Of a DNA stretch of 64,000 nt, positions 1-7,900 are shown one piece after another. Origin of the DNA: an uncultured bacterium. GTDB taxonomy: Bacteria; Edwardsbacteria; AC1; EtOH8. Where the stretch lies: contig CALMGM010000005.1 in NCBI GenBank assembly GCA_937863685.1, forward strand, positions 310,001 through 374,000, in the 5' to 3' direction. The position numbers and the translations under genes are program-made. The notes below the pieces were generated by a model. It was not told where the DNA came from. It was given only the letters and a program-made list of their open reading frames with translations, and searched no databases. Numbering within the stretch: the stretch's first letter is position 1; every line of letters starts with the position of its first letter.

Positions 1-134
1 GCCGCATGGTTTCTTAAGTACCTGGCGGCAGTGGAATAGATGGCCCGCTGGTACCTTTTCATCAGCTGGCTATAATAGGCGTCCTGGCCGGACAGCACCT
101 TATCTATCAGTTCTTGATCTGTGAGTGTTTCCAA
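1..134 (-). CDS. Sigma-70 family (ECF-type) RNA polymerase sigma factor, N-terminal part only
   Basis: Partial gene running off the left edge. From a TTG at 134 the frame reads LETLTDQELIDKVLSGQDA, then YYSQLMKRYQRAIYSTAARY and LRNHA. This is the characteristic start of sigma region 2 in ECF-type factors: an acidic D-x-E-L-I helix, a Gly-Gln/Asp turn, then an aromatic Y-x-R-Y...A-x-x-Y-L core-binding helix. An in-frame stop (TAA) lies four codons upstream and the only start-like codon between is the TTG, so the start is fairly constrained. No clear Shine-Dalgarno is visible. The regulon and any anti-sigma factor lie outside the window. The call rests on about 44 residues. Confidence 0.7.
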   Translation of the reverse strand, partial: METLTDQELIDKVLSGQDAYYSQLMKRYQRAIYSTAARYLRNHA

Positions 135-174
135 ATTATATACCGCTTAAAACCATGCTTTATTCCCTAATAAT

Positions 175-198
175 AAAAGGCGGAACGCTCCGCCTTTT
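175..198 (-). terminator. Hairpin terminator downstream of tRNA-Ser(GCT)
   Basis: A perfect 10-bp stem (AAAAGGCGGA / TCCGCCTTTT) with a 4-nt loop. On the minus strand it is followed by TTTTATTATT. It would end the tRNA-Ser(GCT) transcript before the sigma-factor gene. Confidence 0.75.
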
Positions 199-227
199 AT
201 AAATTTCCTGATGTGATCCGTATTTTA

Positions 228-321
228 TGGCGGAGAGGCAGGGATTTGAACCCTGGATACAGCTTTAAGACCGTATAACGGTTTAGCAAACCGTCGCCTT
301 CGGCCACTCGGCCACCTCTCC
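228..321 (-). tRNA. tRNA-Ser(GCT), reads AGC/AGU
   Basis: Full cloverleaf with encoded CCA. The acceptor stem is GGAGAGG / CCTCTCC with discriminator G. The D-arm starts TGGCCGAGTGG as in class II serine tRNAs. The anticodon loop TTGCTAA has GCT in the middle, a long variable arm follows, and the T-arm contains GGTTCAAATCC. The length including CCA is 94 nt, as expected for a serine tRNA. Confidence 0.95.
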
Positions 322-340
322 GCATTAAATAGTCATGTTA

Positions 341-369
341 ATTATAACGTTTTTTAGTCTGAAATTCAA
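341..369 (-). promoter_or_regulatory. Sigma-70-type promoter of tRNA-Ser(GCT)
   Basis: On the minus strand TTGAAT (364-369), a 17-nt spacer and a perfect TATAAT (341-346). The predicted start is about 12 nt before the tRNA 5' end at 321. Confidence 0.6.
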
Positions 370-420
370 GACAATGCTTCCGGGTAAGCAATTTACATTT
401 AAGCCTTGCCCAATCATTTA

Positions 421-441
421 ATGGCGGAAGCGAGAGGATTT
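421..441 (-). repeat. Duplicated 3' end of tRNA-Ser(TGA)
   Basis: 21 nt identical to 535-555, covering the CCA end, discriminator, 3' acceptor strand and start of the T-arm. Beyond it similarity fades: the T-loop reads CAGGTGCAAAA instead of CAGGGGTTCAAA. It is either a decayed tRNA copy or a tRNA-end direct repeat of the kind left by integration at a tRNA 3' end. The two copies are only 114 nt apart, so nothing sizeable lies between them now. Confidence 0.7.
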
Positions 442-493
442 TGCACCTGCGGCGCATCCGCCGTCTATTTGATTGTATAATTCCTGCCGGCGG

Positions 494-528
494 AGAACCC
501 CGTGGCCTGCATCCACACCAGGGGTTCT
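494..528. repeat. Imperfect inverted repeat beside tRNA-Ser(TGA)
   Basis: AGAACCCC (494-501) pairs with GGGGTTCT (521-528) and GTGG with CCAC inside, leaving a 4-nt bulge and a 7-nt loop. It starts 8 nt past the tRNA 3' end. No T-run follows on the minus strand, so a terminator role is uncertain. Confidence 0.4.
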
Positions 529-535
529 TACAGCA

Positions 536-623
536 TGGCGGAAGCGAGAGGATTTGAACCCCTGGTGCCTTGCGGCACAACGGTTTTCAAGACCGCCGCC
601 TTCAACCACTCGGCCACGCTTCC
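536..623 (-). tRNA. tRNA-Ser(TGA), reads UCA and related codons
   Basis: Acceptor GGAAGCG / CGCTTCC, discriminator G, encoded CCA. The D-arm is TGGCCGAGTGGTTGAAGG, the anticodon loop has TTGAAA (anticodon TGA), the long variable arm has a GTGCC...GGCAC stem, and the T-arm is GGGGTTCAAATCC. The layout matches bacterial serT-type tRNAs. Confidence 0.95.
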
Positions 624-650
624 ATTATGGCATTATCTCCTGATTTTTTA

Positions 651-679
651 ATTTTATCACCTAATAATAATAATGTCAA
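651..679 (-). promoter_or_regulatory. Promoter of tRNA-Ser(TGA)
   Basis: Minus strand: perfect TTGACA (674-679), a 17-nt spacer and TAAAAT (651-656, five of six consensus), about 28 nt before the tRNA start at 623. Confidence 0.65.
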
Positions 680-713
680 TTACTTTATTTTTATAAGACT
701 TTCGATACAAACA

Positions 714-740
714 ACAAAAAAGGGCAACCAATGGTTGCCC
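714..740 (-). terminator. Rho-independent terminator of the peptide-precursor operon
   Basis: GGGCAACC...GGTTGCCC hairpin, followed on the minus strand by TTTTTTGTTG. It lies 21 nt after the stop of the last precursor gene (761) and so closes the three-gene transcript. Confidence 0.85.
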
Positions 741-760
741 ATATAAAATTGAAATGGTGA

Positions 761-928
761 TTACTCAATTTCTACGGTAAACATTTCTTTCTTCATAATT
801 GGCTCTTCCGGCTGGCCATAGCAATAACCATTGCTATCCATCGAATCACCAAACGCCCCCTGTGTAACGCCCTCGATTTCAACGCCGCCCTTTACCGTTA
901 ACAGCTCGTCTCTATTCAGTTCTTTCAT
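761..928 (-). CDS. Double-glycine leader peptide precursor 1 (55 aa)
   Basis: Small secreted-peptide precursor. The N-terminus MKELNRDELLTVKGG is a typical double-glycine leader (conserved L/E/L pattern, GG at 14-15) of the kind C39 peptidase exporters cut. The predicted mature part is 40 residues, acidic, with one Cys in GYCYGQPEEP and ending in MFTVEIE. It keeps the leader of its two neighbours but has a different, longer core, so it may be a second product or an accessory peptide. The SD AAGGAG sits 6 nt before ATG. It is last of three tandem genes and is followed by a strong terminator. Function (bacteriocin, signal or other) cannot be told from sequence. Confidence 0.8.
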   Translation of the reverse strand: MKELNRDELLTVKGGVEIEGVTQGAFGDSMDSNGYCYGQPEEPIMKKEMFTVEIE

Positions 929-962
929 GGTTTCTCCTTGTTTAAATGGGTTTGGTTAAAAA

Positions 963-1079
963 CTAATAGTAGTCACCATATGAAGTACCACGGCCATAAC
1001 TCCAATCGGTTTCATCCGGTTCGACGATGTCCTCGCCACCCTTTACTTTTAACAGCTCGTCTCTGTTCAGTTCTTTCAT
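963..1079 (-). CDS. Double-glycine leader peptide precursor 2 (38 aa)
   Basis: Leader MKELNRDELLKVKGG, then a predicted 23-residue core beginning EDIVEPDETD and ending SYGRGTSYGDYY. The core is acidic at the front, rich in Tyr-Gly at the back, and has no Cys, Ser/Thr-Cys pairs or other obvious lanthipeptide pattern. GGAG precedes the ATG. It is a close paralogue of precursor 3: the ATGs are 149 bp apart and the spacer sequence is also similar, so the pair arose by tandem duplication. It is presumably exported by the C39 ABC transporter encoded divergently at 1516. Confidence 0.82.
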   Translation of the reverse strand: MKELNRDELLKVKGGEDIVEPDETDWSYGRGTSYGDYY

Positions 1080-1111
1080 ATTTTCTCCATAGTTAAACTG
1101 CTTGGTTAAAA

Positions 1112-1228
1112 TTAATAATAACTACCATATGTTATTGCACGACCATAAGCGATATCGGTCTCATCCGGCTCTACTATATCATCGCCGCCCAATATCTTTA
1201 ACAGCTGATCTCTGTTCAGTTCTTTCAT
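1112..1228 (-). CDS. Double-glycine leader peptide precursor 3 (38 aa)
   Basis: First gene of the leftward precursor operon. Leader MKELNRDQLLKILGG, predicted 23-residue core beginning DDIVEPDETD and ending AYGRAITYGSYY. Compared with precursor 2, the DIVEPDETD stretch, YGR, YG and the terminal YY are fixed and the residues between vary. That pattern suggests selection on a scaffold. The SD is strong (GGGGGAGAG). The transcript would start about 45 nt upstream from a TTGACA-18-TATAAT promoter. No modification enzyme gene is found beside it, so the product may be unmodified or modified by an enzyme encoded elsewhere. Confidence 0.82.
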   Translation of the reverse strand: MKELNRDQLLKILGGDDIVEPDETDIAYGRAITYGSYY

Positions 1229-1272
1229 GGGTTCTCTCCCCCTTTCCTTTTAAAATACATTGTTTTAAATCA

Positions 1273-1301
1273 TTGACAAATTATACTAAATTAAAGATAA
1301 T
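1273..1301 (+). promoter_or_regulatory. Rightward promoter towards the exporter genes
   Basis: Perfect TTGACA (1273-1278), 17-nt spacer, GATAAT (1296-1301). It overlaps the leftward promoter almost completely, so the two polymerases would exclude each other. The start would be about 208 nt before the exporter ATG. Confidence 0.55.
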
Positions 1302-1309
1302 ATTGTCAA
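1280..1309 (-). promoter_or_regulatory. Leftward promoter of the precursor operon
   Basis: On the minus strand both elements match consensus exactly: TTGACA (1304-1309) and TATAAT (1280-1285), with an 18-nt spacer. The outer ATTGACAA (1272-1279) and TTGTCAAT (1303-1310) also form an inverted repeat that could be an operator. Confidence 0.7.
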
Positions 1310-1515
1310 TAACTATTTTTACTGACCACTAACATGATTGATAATAGTATTCATAAGTGGTTGTTTTATAATGGCTTGCTTTTGAAAATAACTATATGCT
1401 ATTCATGATTTCCCGACCTCAGGGACTTTTCCCTTGTAAAATATCCCGGCATTTGATAAACTACACCATATTTATAATCGCAAAAGTATAGCGCTGTTAT
1501 TACAAATTTAATAAG

Positions 1516-3705
1516 ATGAAGCCATTGTCTTTTCCTTTTTACCACCAGCATGATGCCATGGATTGCGGCCCGTCCTGTTTAAGGATGATTGCCAAGCATT
1601 ACGGCAAAATATACTCCCTGGAGTTTTTGCGCAACAAATCCTTCATCACCCGGGAGGGTGTATCCCTGTTGGGAATAAGCGACGCCGCCGAGTCCATCGG
1701 ATTTAGGACCATTGGAGCCAAGGCTACCTATGAGCAATTGAAAAAAGAAGCCACCCTGCCGGCCATCGCCCACTGGATGCAGAATCATTTCATCGTGATA
1801 TACAAGATCAAAAAAGATAAGATATTTGTGGCGGACCCGGCTCACGGACTGTTGAACTATCGGAAGGATGAATTTTTAAAAGGCTGGATCGGCACCGGGG
1901 AGAATGAAGGAATTCTTCTTTTGCTGGAGCCCACCCCGCATTTTTATCAGAAGGATGACGAAGCCCCAAAAAGCAAGAGGGGGTTCCGTTTTCTTTTTTC
2001 CTACCTGTTTCCCTACCGCAAATTCATCACCCAGCTTTTAATCGGAATGGTGGCTGGCAGCCTGCTACAGCTGATATTTCCCTTTCTGACCCAGTCTTTG
2101 GTGGATTTCGGAATAAGCAATCAAAATATCGGATTTATATATACCATCCTTGCCGCCCAGCTGATGCTGTTCCTCAGCCGGACCACGGTCGATCTGATCA
2201 GGGGGTGGATCTTGTTGCATATCGGCACCCGGGTCAATATCTCGATCATTTCCGATTTTTTGATAAAATTGATGAAACTGCCTCTGTCGTTCTTTGATAC
2301 TAAATTCATCGGAGACATTCTTCAACGCATCGGAGACCATAGAAGGGTGGAAAATTTTCTCACTTCCTCGACATTGGGGCTGCTTTTCTCGATGGTCAAT
2401 TTGATCATCTTCAGCATTGTTATGGCGGCATACAGCCTGAAGATCCTTTTGGTTTTTTTGATGGGCAGCGTTTTGGTCATCGGTTGGGTGCTGATATTTA
2501 TGAAAAAAAGGAGCGAACTGGATTACAAACGGTTTCGCCAGCTATCCCGGAATCAGAGCAATCTGATACAGCTCATCCAAGGCATGCCGGAAATAAAACT
2601 TAACAACAGCGAAAAGACCAAGCGCTGGGAATGGGAACGGATCCAGGCGGGGTTGTTCAAGATCAACATGAAGGGTTTGGCCATCAACCAGTACCAGCAG
2701 GCCGGTTCTTTGTTTCTTAACGAATTGAAAAATATTCTGATCACCTTCTTGGTGGCCCGGGAGGTGATCTTAGGACATATGACGCTGGGCATGATGCTGG
2801 CCATCTCTTATATTCTGGGGCAGATGAACAGTCCCATAGACCAGTTGATGGGCTTTTTTCAGACCGCCCAGGATGCCAAGCTTAGCCTGGAACGATTGGA
2901 GGAGATCCATCTTCACCAGGAAGAGGAAGATCCGGATGTTGATAAAATCACCATGATGCCTGCGGATCGAAGCCTATTGGTCAATAATATAGGTTTTCAA
3001 TACGAGGGTCCCCAGTCTGAATTCGTCCTGAAAGATCTGAACTTAAGCATTCCCCAGGGAAGGGTCACCGCCATCGTTGGCCCCAGCGGAAGCGGAAAAA
3101 CCACTCTAATGAAACTGCTGCTAAAGTTCTATGAGCCCACCGAAGGTGAAATACGCTTGGGAGATATCAATCTATCCGGCTTCAATACCAGCCTGTGGAG
3201 GCAGAAGTGCGGTGTCGTTATGCAGGATGGATATTTATTTTCAGACACCATAGCCAAAAACATAGTAATGAGCGATGAAAATATTAACCGCGATAAACTT
3301 CTTAATGCTGTCAAGGTGGCAAATATCCAGGACTTTATCGAGACCCTCCCCCTTTCATATACCACTAAGGTGGGGCAGGACGGACACGGGCTTTCCCATG
3401 GTCAAAAACAGCGGTTGCTTATTGCCCGGGCAGTATATAAAGACCCGGATTACCTGTTTTTTGACGAAGCCACAAGTTCTCTTGATGCCAATAATGAAAG
3501 TGTGATCATAAAATATCTTGAGGATTTTTTTAAGGGAAAAACTGTAGTGATAATAGCACACCGCTTGAGTACCGTACAAAAAGCAGATCAGATCGTTGTT
3601 TTGGACAAAGGCCGAATATTGGAACAGGGCACACATCTCGACCTTATAAAGAACAAAGGCGCATATTACAATTTAATACGAAATCAACTGGAGCTTGGAT
3701 CGTAA
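1516..3705 (+). CDS. Peptidase C39-domain ABC exporter for double-glycine peptides
   Basis: Inner-membrane exporter that removes the double-glycine leader and pumps the peptide out (PCAT family). The C39 peptidase domain covers about residues 1-135 with Gln11, catalytic Cys17 in DCGPSC, His91 in NHFIVIY and Asp107 in ADPAHG, so the catalytic set is complete. The ABC membrane domain spans about 165-450. The nucleotide-binding domain has Walker A GPSGSGKTT (522-530), a signature reading LSHGQ (626-630, His for the usual Gly), Walker B YLFFDEAT (646-653) and switch His682. Length (729) is normal for the family. It is divergent from the three precursor genes, and its stop overlaps the next start by one base. 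No strong SD is visible before ATG. Confidence 0.93.
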   Translation: MKPLSFPFYHQHDAMDCGPSCLRMIAKHYGKIYSLEFLRNKSFITREGVSLLGISDAAESIGFRTIGAKATYEQLKKEATLPAIAHWMQNHFIVIYKIKKDKIFVADPAHGLLNYRKDEFLKGWIGTGENEGILLLLEPTPHFYQKDDEAPKSKRGFRFLFSYLFPYRKFITQLLIGMVAGSLLQLIFPFLTQSLVDFGISNQNIGFIYTILAAQLMLFLSRTTVDLIRGWILLHIGTRVNISIISDFLIKLMKLPLSFFDTKFIGDILQRIGDHRRVENFLTSSTLGLLFSMVNLIIFSIVMAAYSLKILLVFLMGSVLVIGWVLIFMKKRSELDYKRFRQLSRNQSNLIQLIQGMPEIKLNNSEKTKRWEWERIQAGLFKINMKGLAINQYQQAGSLFLNELKNILITFLVAREVILGHMTLGMMLAISYILGQMNSPIDQLMGFFQTAQDAKLSLERLEEIHLHQEEEDPDVDKITMMPADRSLLVNNIGFQYEGPQSEFVLKDLNLSIPQGRVTAIVGPSGSGKTTLMKLLLKFYEPTEGEIRLGDINLSGFNTSLWRQKCGVVMQDGYLFSDTIAKNIVMSDENINRDKLLNAVKVANIQDFIETLPLSYTTKVGQDGHGLSHGQKQRLLIARAVYKDPDYLFFDEATSSLDANNESVIIKYLEDFFKGKTVVIIAHRLSTVQKADQIVVLDKGRILEQGTHLDLIKNKGAYYNLIRNQLELGS

Positions 3706-4928
3706 TGGCGGAACCGCGCTTTGAGTTAAGAAGCGAAGAGGTGCAAGATATCCTCAGCTATATTCCACATTGGATCATACGCTGGGGAATAACTGTAATA
3801 TTCTTAACCATATTAATTTTAATTTTCGTCAGTTGGATTATAAAATATCCTGATTCCATACCTGCAACGATAGTTTTAACCACAAAAAATCCGCCCATCA
3901 GCGTTATTGCCAAGAGCAGCGGAACTTTGAAATTATTTGTAAGCGAAAATCAATATGTAACCAAAAACACCTACCTGGCGACCATTGCCAATCCCGATAG
4001 CATGCCCGACATCTTTGAGTTTAAAAAGCAAATCGAGGCTTTTAGAAACATTATCGCCCTGCCCGACAGCGAGACATCCGAACAGGTAAACGACAACAAC
4101 CATAGCCGACAACAGGTCGACTATACCGGATTTCTCCAAAATTATTTTACTGGCAAATATTTTAACCAGGCCAATTATCAGGCCGACAAAATAAAAACCG
4201 TTCTGGCGCAAATAATTTATTATAAGGATTTAAACCGCAAACTGGTACAGCAAAAAAATATTTTATCTCGGGATCTCCTTATTTCAGAAAAGAAGCACCA
4301 AGACGACCAGACCCTGTTCAAGCAGCAGTTGATCTCTGAAGAGGATCGAAATAAGTCCGAAAGCGCCTACCTGCAAAAGCGATATGCCCTGGAACAATCT
4401 AAAAAGGAAATTATTAACAATAAAATAACTTTAGTTGAATATCAGAAGACAGCTTTGGAATTCATAAATCAGCTGACTGTATGGGAAGATCAGTACATAC
4501 TCAAAACCCCGGTCGAAGGTTATGTTTCTTTTTACAAATTCTGGAGCGACAATCAATTTGTAAACGCCGGTGAAGAAGTGATGGCCATTGTGCCTGATTG
4601 CAATGACATAATCGGGAAGATATTCCTGCCTCAGGCCAGCTCCGGGAAAATCAAGATATCACAAAAGGTTAGAATAAAATTCGACAGCTATCCTTATGCC
4701 GAATACGGCTCTGTGGAAGGGCTGGTTGAAAATATTTCCCTGGTATCCCGCGAAAATAAGTATGTGGTGGATGTCGGTTTTAAAAACGGGCTGAACTCAA
4801 GTTATAATAAAAAGATCAGTTTCAAACAGGGGATGCTGGGGAAGGCTGAGATCATAACCGAGGACCTGCGATTGCTGGAGCGATTATTTTATAAATTTAA
4901 ATATCTTTTTACTGATTATTTAAAATAA
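3705..4928 (+). CDS. HlyD-like periplasmic adaptor of the peptide exporter
   Basis: Membrane-fusion protein of a type I-like secretion path. There is one N-terminal transmembrane helix at about residues 25-45 (rich in I/L/F), then a lipoyl/beta-barrel half (SVIAKSSGTLKLFVSENQYV), a long alpha-helical hairpin at about 130-260, and the returning barrel half (LKTPVEGYVSFYKFW). 407 residues is typical. The start overlaps the exporter stop (TAATG), implying translational coupling. In Gram-negative relatives such adaptors join an outer-membrane TolC-like channel. None is encoded next door, so a shared channel elsewhere is inferred. Confidence 0.85.
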   Translation: MAEPRFELRSEEVQDILSYIPHWIIRWGITVIFLTILILIFVSWIIKYPDSIPATIVLTTKNPPISVIAKSSGTLKLFVSENQYVTKNTYLATIANPDSMPDIFEFKKQIEAFRNIIALPDSETSEQVNDNNHSRQQVDYTGFLQNYFTGKYFNQANYQADKIKTVLAQIIYYKDLNRKLVQQKNILSRDLLISEKKHQDDQTLFKQQLISEEDRNKSESAYLQKRYALEQSKKEIINNKITLVEYQKTALEFINQLTVWEDQYILKTPVEGYVSFYKFWSDNQFVNAGEEVMAIVPDCNDIIGKIFLPQASSGKIKISQKVRIKFDSYPYAEYGSVEGLVENISLVSRENKYVVDVGFKNGLNSSYNKKISFKQGMLGKAEIITEDLRLLERLFYKFKYLFTDYLK

Positions 4929-4955
4929 AAAGACCGCCGTTACGGCGGTCTTTTT
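4926..4955. terminator. Bidirectional terminator between HlyD and M28 peptidase genes
   Basis: AAAAAGACCGCCG / CGGCGGTCTTTTT stem with a 3-nt loop. It has A and T runs on both sides and lies between two convergent genes. Confidence 0.9.
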
Positions 4956-4970
4956 GTATGGGGTTTTTTA

Positions 4971-7900
4971 TTACTTCAACACTAACATCTTCCGGCTTTG
5001 GGTATTGTTTCCGGTGCTTAAGCGATAGATGTACACCCCGGCGCTGACCTGTTTATTATTGTTATCTTTCCTGTCCCATCTGAGAGTATAGCTCCCAGCC
5101 GGCTGTTCCCCAGTGACCAGGGTTTTTACCAGTTGCCCGGCTATGTTGTAGATGTTCAGTTTGATCTGCCCGGCCCTTGGCAACTGATAACTGATGGTCG
5201 TAACTTTGGCAAACGGGTTGGGCGCGTTCTGGGACAACCTGAACTCTGTTATCCGGTTTCCTGTTTCCGGTTTGCCCGCCACCCCGGTAAGCGGTTCGCC
5301 GAACTCCGCCATCACTTTCTGGGCCGCCAGCTTTACCTGCTCCTTGTCCATGAAGTACAGCGGGAAACCAAAGAACACCGTCTTGCCCGAGTCCCGCACC
5401 GCGCAGGCCCTGCCTTCGTAAAGACTGCCGTCGTTCTTCATGTCAATTGAGTAGATCGTATCGGCTCCAGCCAATGGCGTCAACGCCTCGATGGATCGCA
5501 TCGTTTTGCCGTATACAGTTACTGGATATTTTAACGTATCCACCGTTATGCTCGGATAACCTTTTAACCCTAAAGCTGTTTTGAAAGAATCGGTCGTCCC
5601 GGATAGCTCTGCGTGGGATATCTTAAATTCATCGTATATCAAGCTTCCCGTGCTAAAATTTACCGGATAAGATATATTGTTTCTTATGTCCCCGGTCGGT
5701 TTCCAGCCCGCAAACCATAGTTTACCGCCAGCATCAAGATAGCTCTTTATATCATCAACACAGTCATAGGCAAAAAAGTAAGTATTATCATCACCCAGCC
5801 ACACCACGCTGGAATATGGAACAATGTCTGCCAGAAACGGCTTTTGGGCGTTGCCGCTGTATTCATACTGTTCGTGCTTGTAATCCGAAAAGATATAATT
5901 ATAAAAGCTGTCCTGCTGGGCATCCCGGGGCCAACTCCCGCTCGTCCAGTTATTGGTCTCATCAATCACCAGTACCCCCTGGTCCAGGGTAATGGGACGG
6001 CCATAGGTCGAGTCAGACATTTTGCTGAGATTTCCAAAACCATCAAACGCCTGTAACCGGTAATAATACTTATTGATGCCGGATAAGCTGCTGTCAGTAC
6101 AACTGGTGCCGGGGCCTAATATGATATCTAGGCTATCAAAAGTACTTTGGTTTATTTTACGATACAATACATACCCGGCGATATTCTTTGTGCTGTCAAA
6201 TGGCCACGAAAGGGTGATCCCGTCTTTAATCGGCGTTGCCGACAGCGCTAAAGGGGCATAGGTATAACTGTCTATAGAGTCGGAAAATGGACTGACATTC
6301 CCGCCAGTATCAAAAGCCCTGAGCCGATACCAATATCTGGAGCTTTCTGATGGCACGCTGTCAATATAAACCGTATCGGCAATCAGGGGTATATTCAGGC
6401 TGTCCCAATTTCCCAGATCAATTTTTCTATACATTCGATACCCGGCCAGATCAAGTTCTCCGCTACGCCAGGCAATATTGATACTTTTAATCATGGGTGT
6501 AACAGATAATCCGGCTGGTGGTACTGGAGTTATCCGCGGGATCCCCGTTATCTCGCTTATCAGGGGGCTCTCCTTTCCGTCGTCATTGATTGCCGACAAT
6601 CCGATATGATACAGACTATCGGCACTCAAGCCGCCAATAGTGTCAGAAATGCCCGTGATCTGCATGGAATCAGAATAACTGCCAGAGTTTTTGCCCCAGT
6701 ATATCTTGTAACCTGAAATATTACTTGCCGTGTTCGGCTGCCATTGCAGGTATAGTTGCGCTCCATTTCCCACATCCGTGACTGTTAGGCCGCTAACTTT
6801 TTGTGGATAGTTGGCAAATGTGCCCAAAAGTCCCATGCCGGCCTTAATGATGCTGGTGCAATACCTCATGTTCATGTAGGTTGTACTGTCATTGGTCAGA
6901 TGCCACTGAGGGCTGAATAAATATTCTTCACTATAGGTGACAGGGTATCCCCTGGTAAAAAAAGACCAACTGTCACTACCGCTTGAATTGTCATTTACAT
7001 AAACCGGCGTTAGGTTGGTGTCTGCGGTTAACCCGTACCACTGCGCACACTGTCCGGAAATGCTGGCATAAACTTCGGATCCGTCGTAGGAATAACAATT
7101 AAAAAGGTTGCTATTTCCCAGATTGCCGATCATGTCAAAATTAAGCATGGTGGCAATGTTCATGCCTTGGGCTTGGGCTTGCGAAGCAAAATAATCACAT
7201 CCGTAAAGGCCCCATTCCTCACCGTCAAACGCCACAAACTTGACGGTGGCTGCCGGAGGATTGGCCGCCATAACCATGGCAGCCTCCAACGCGGCAGTTG
7301 TTCCGGACGCATTATCATCTGCTCCCGGCGCCCAGGGATTGTAAGGCCAGACCGAAGAGTCATAGTGCCCGCCGATAACATAAACCGTATTTACATCCTT
7401 GGTGCCTGGTATTGTGGCAACAACATTTTTCATCCATACAACCGAATCAACCGACGCATTTAAATCAGCATCGGTGAAGGAATCTATTTGGACATCAGCA
7501 ATACCCAAATCAAGAAATTTCTGCTGGATCCATTTGGCCACGGAATCGTGATTTGAGGCCATGATTGACCTGGTGTTGAAGGCTTGAAAGGTATCTATAG
7601 TAGCTCTCACATGTGCGGTGTCTATCAGATGAGTCAGGGCTGCCACTACTGTATCACGGGTTAAGTTGCTGTTCCGGACCACAATTGAAGAAGGTATTAT
7701 CATTGGCTGGGAAATAAAATTCTTGACCATGTAGTCCCGCCCGCTTTTGACACCGGCGGCAGCTACTTTATCGGACTCCACCAGCAACATGTCTTTTCCC
7801 GAATAAACAGCTTTTATGGCCGGCATTGGGCTGTTTCTTTTCAGATGCACCCAGAATAGGTTTTCCGATGGACCGCTGTAGATCCGGTTGGACTCCAAAA

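Noticed and set aside
338-609. Two short minus-strand frames over the tRNA-Ser region
   Set aside because: They consist of tRNA and spacer sequence, and the repeated CKILSLPP/SSRFRH wording comes from the duplicated tRNA end.
1102-1332. 76-codon plus-strand frame in the divergent promoter region
   Set aside because: Antisense to precursor 3 and across both promoters; no SD, no family.
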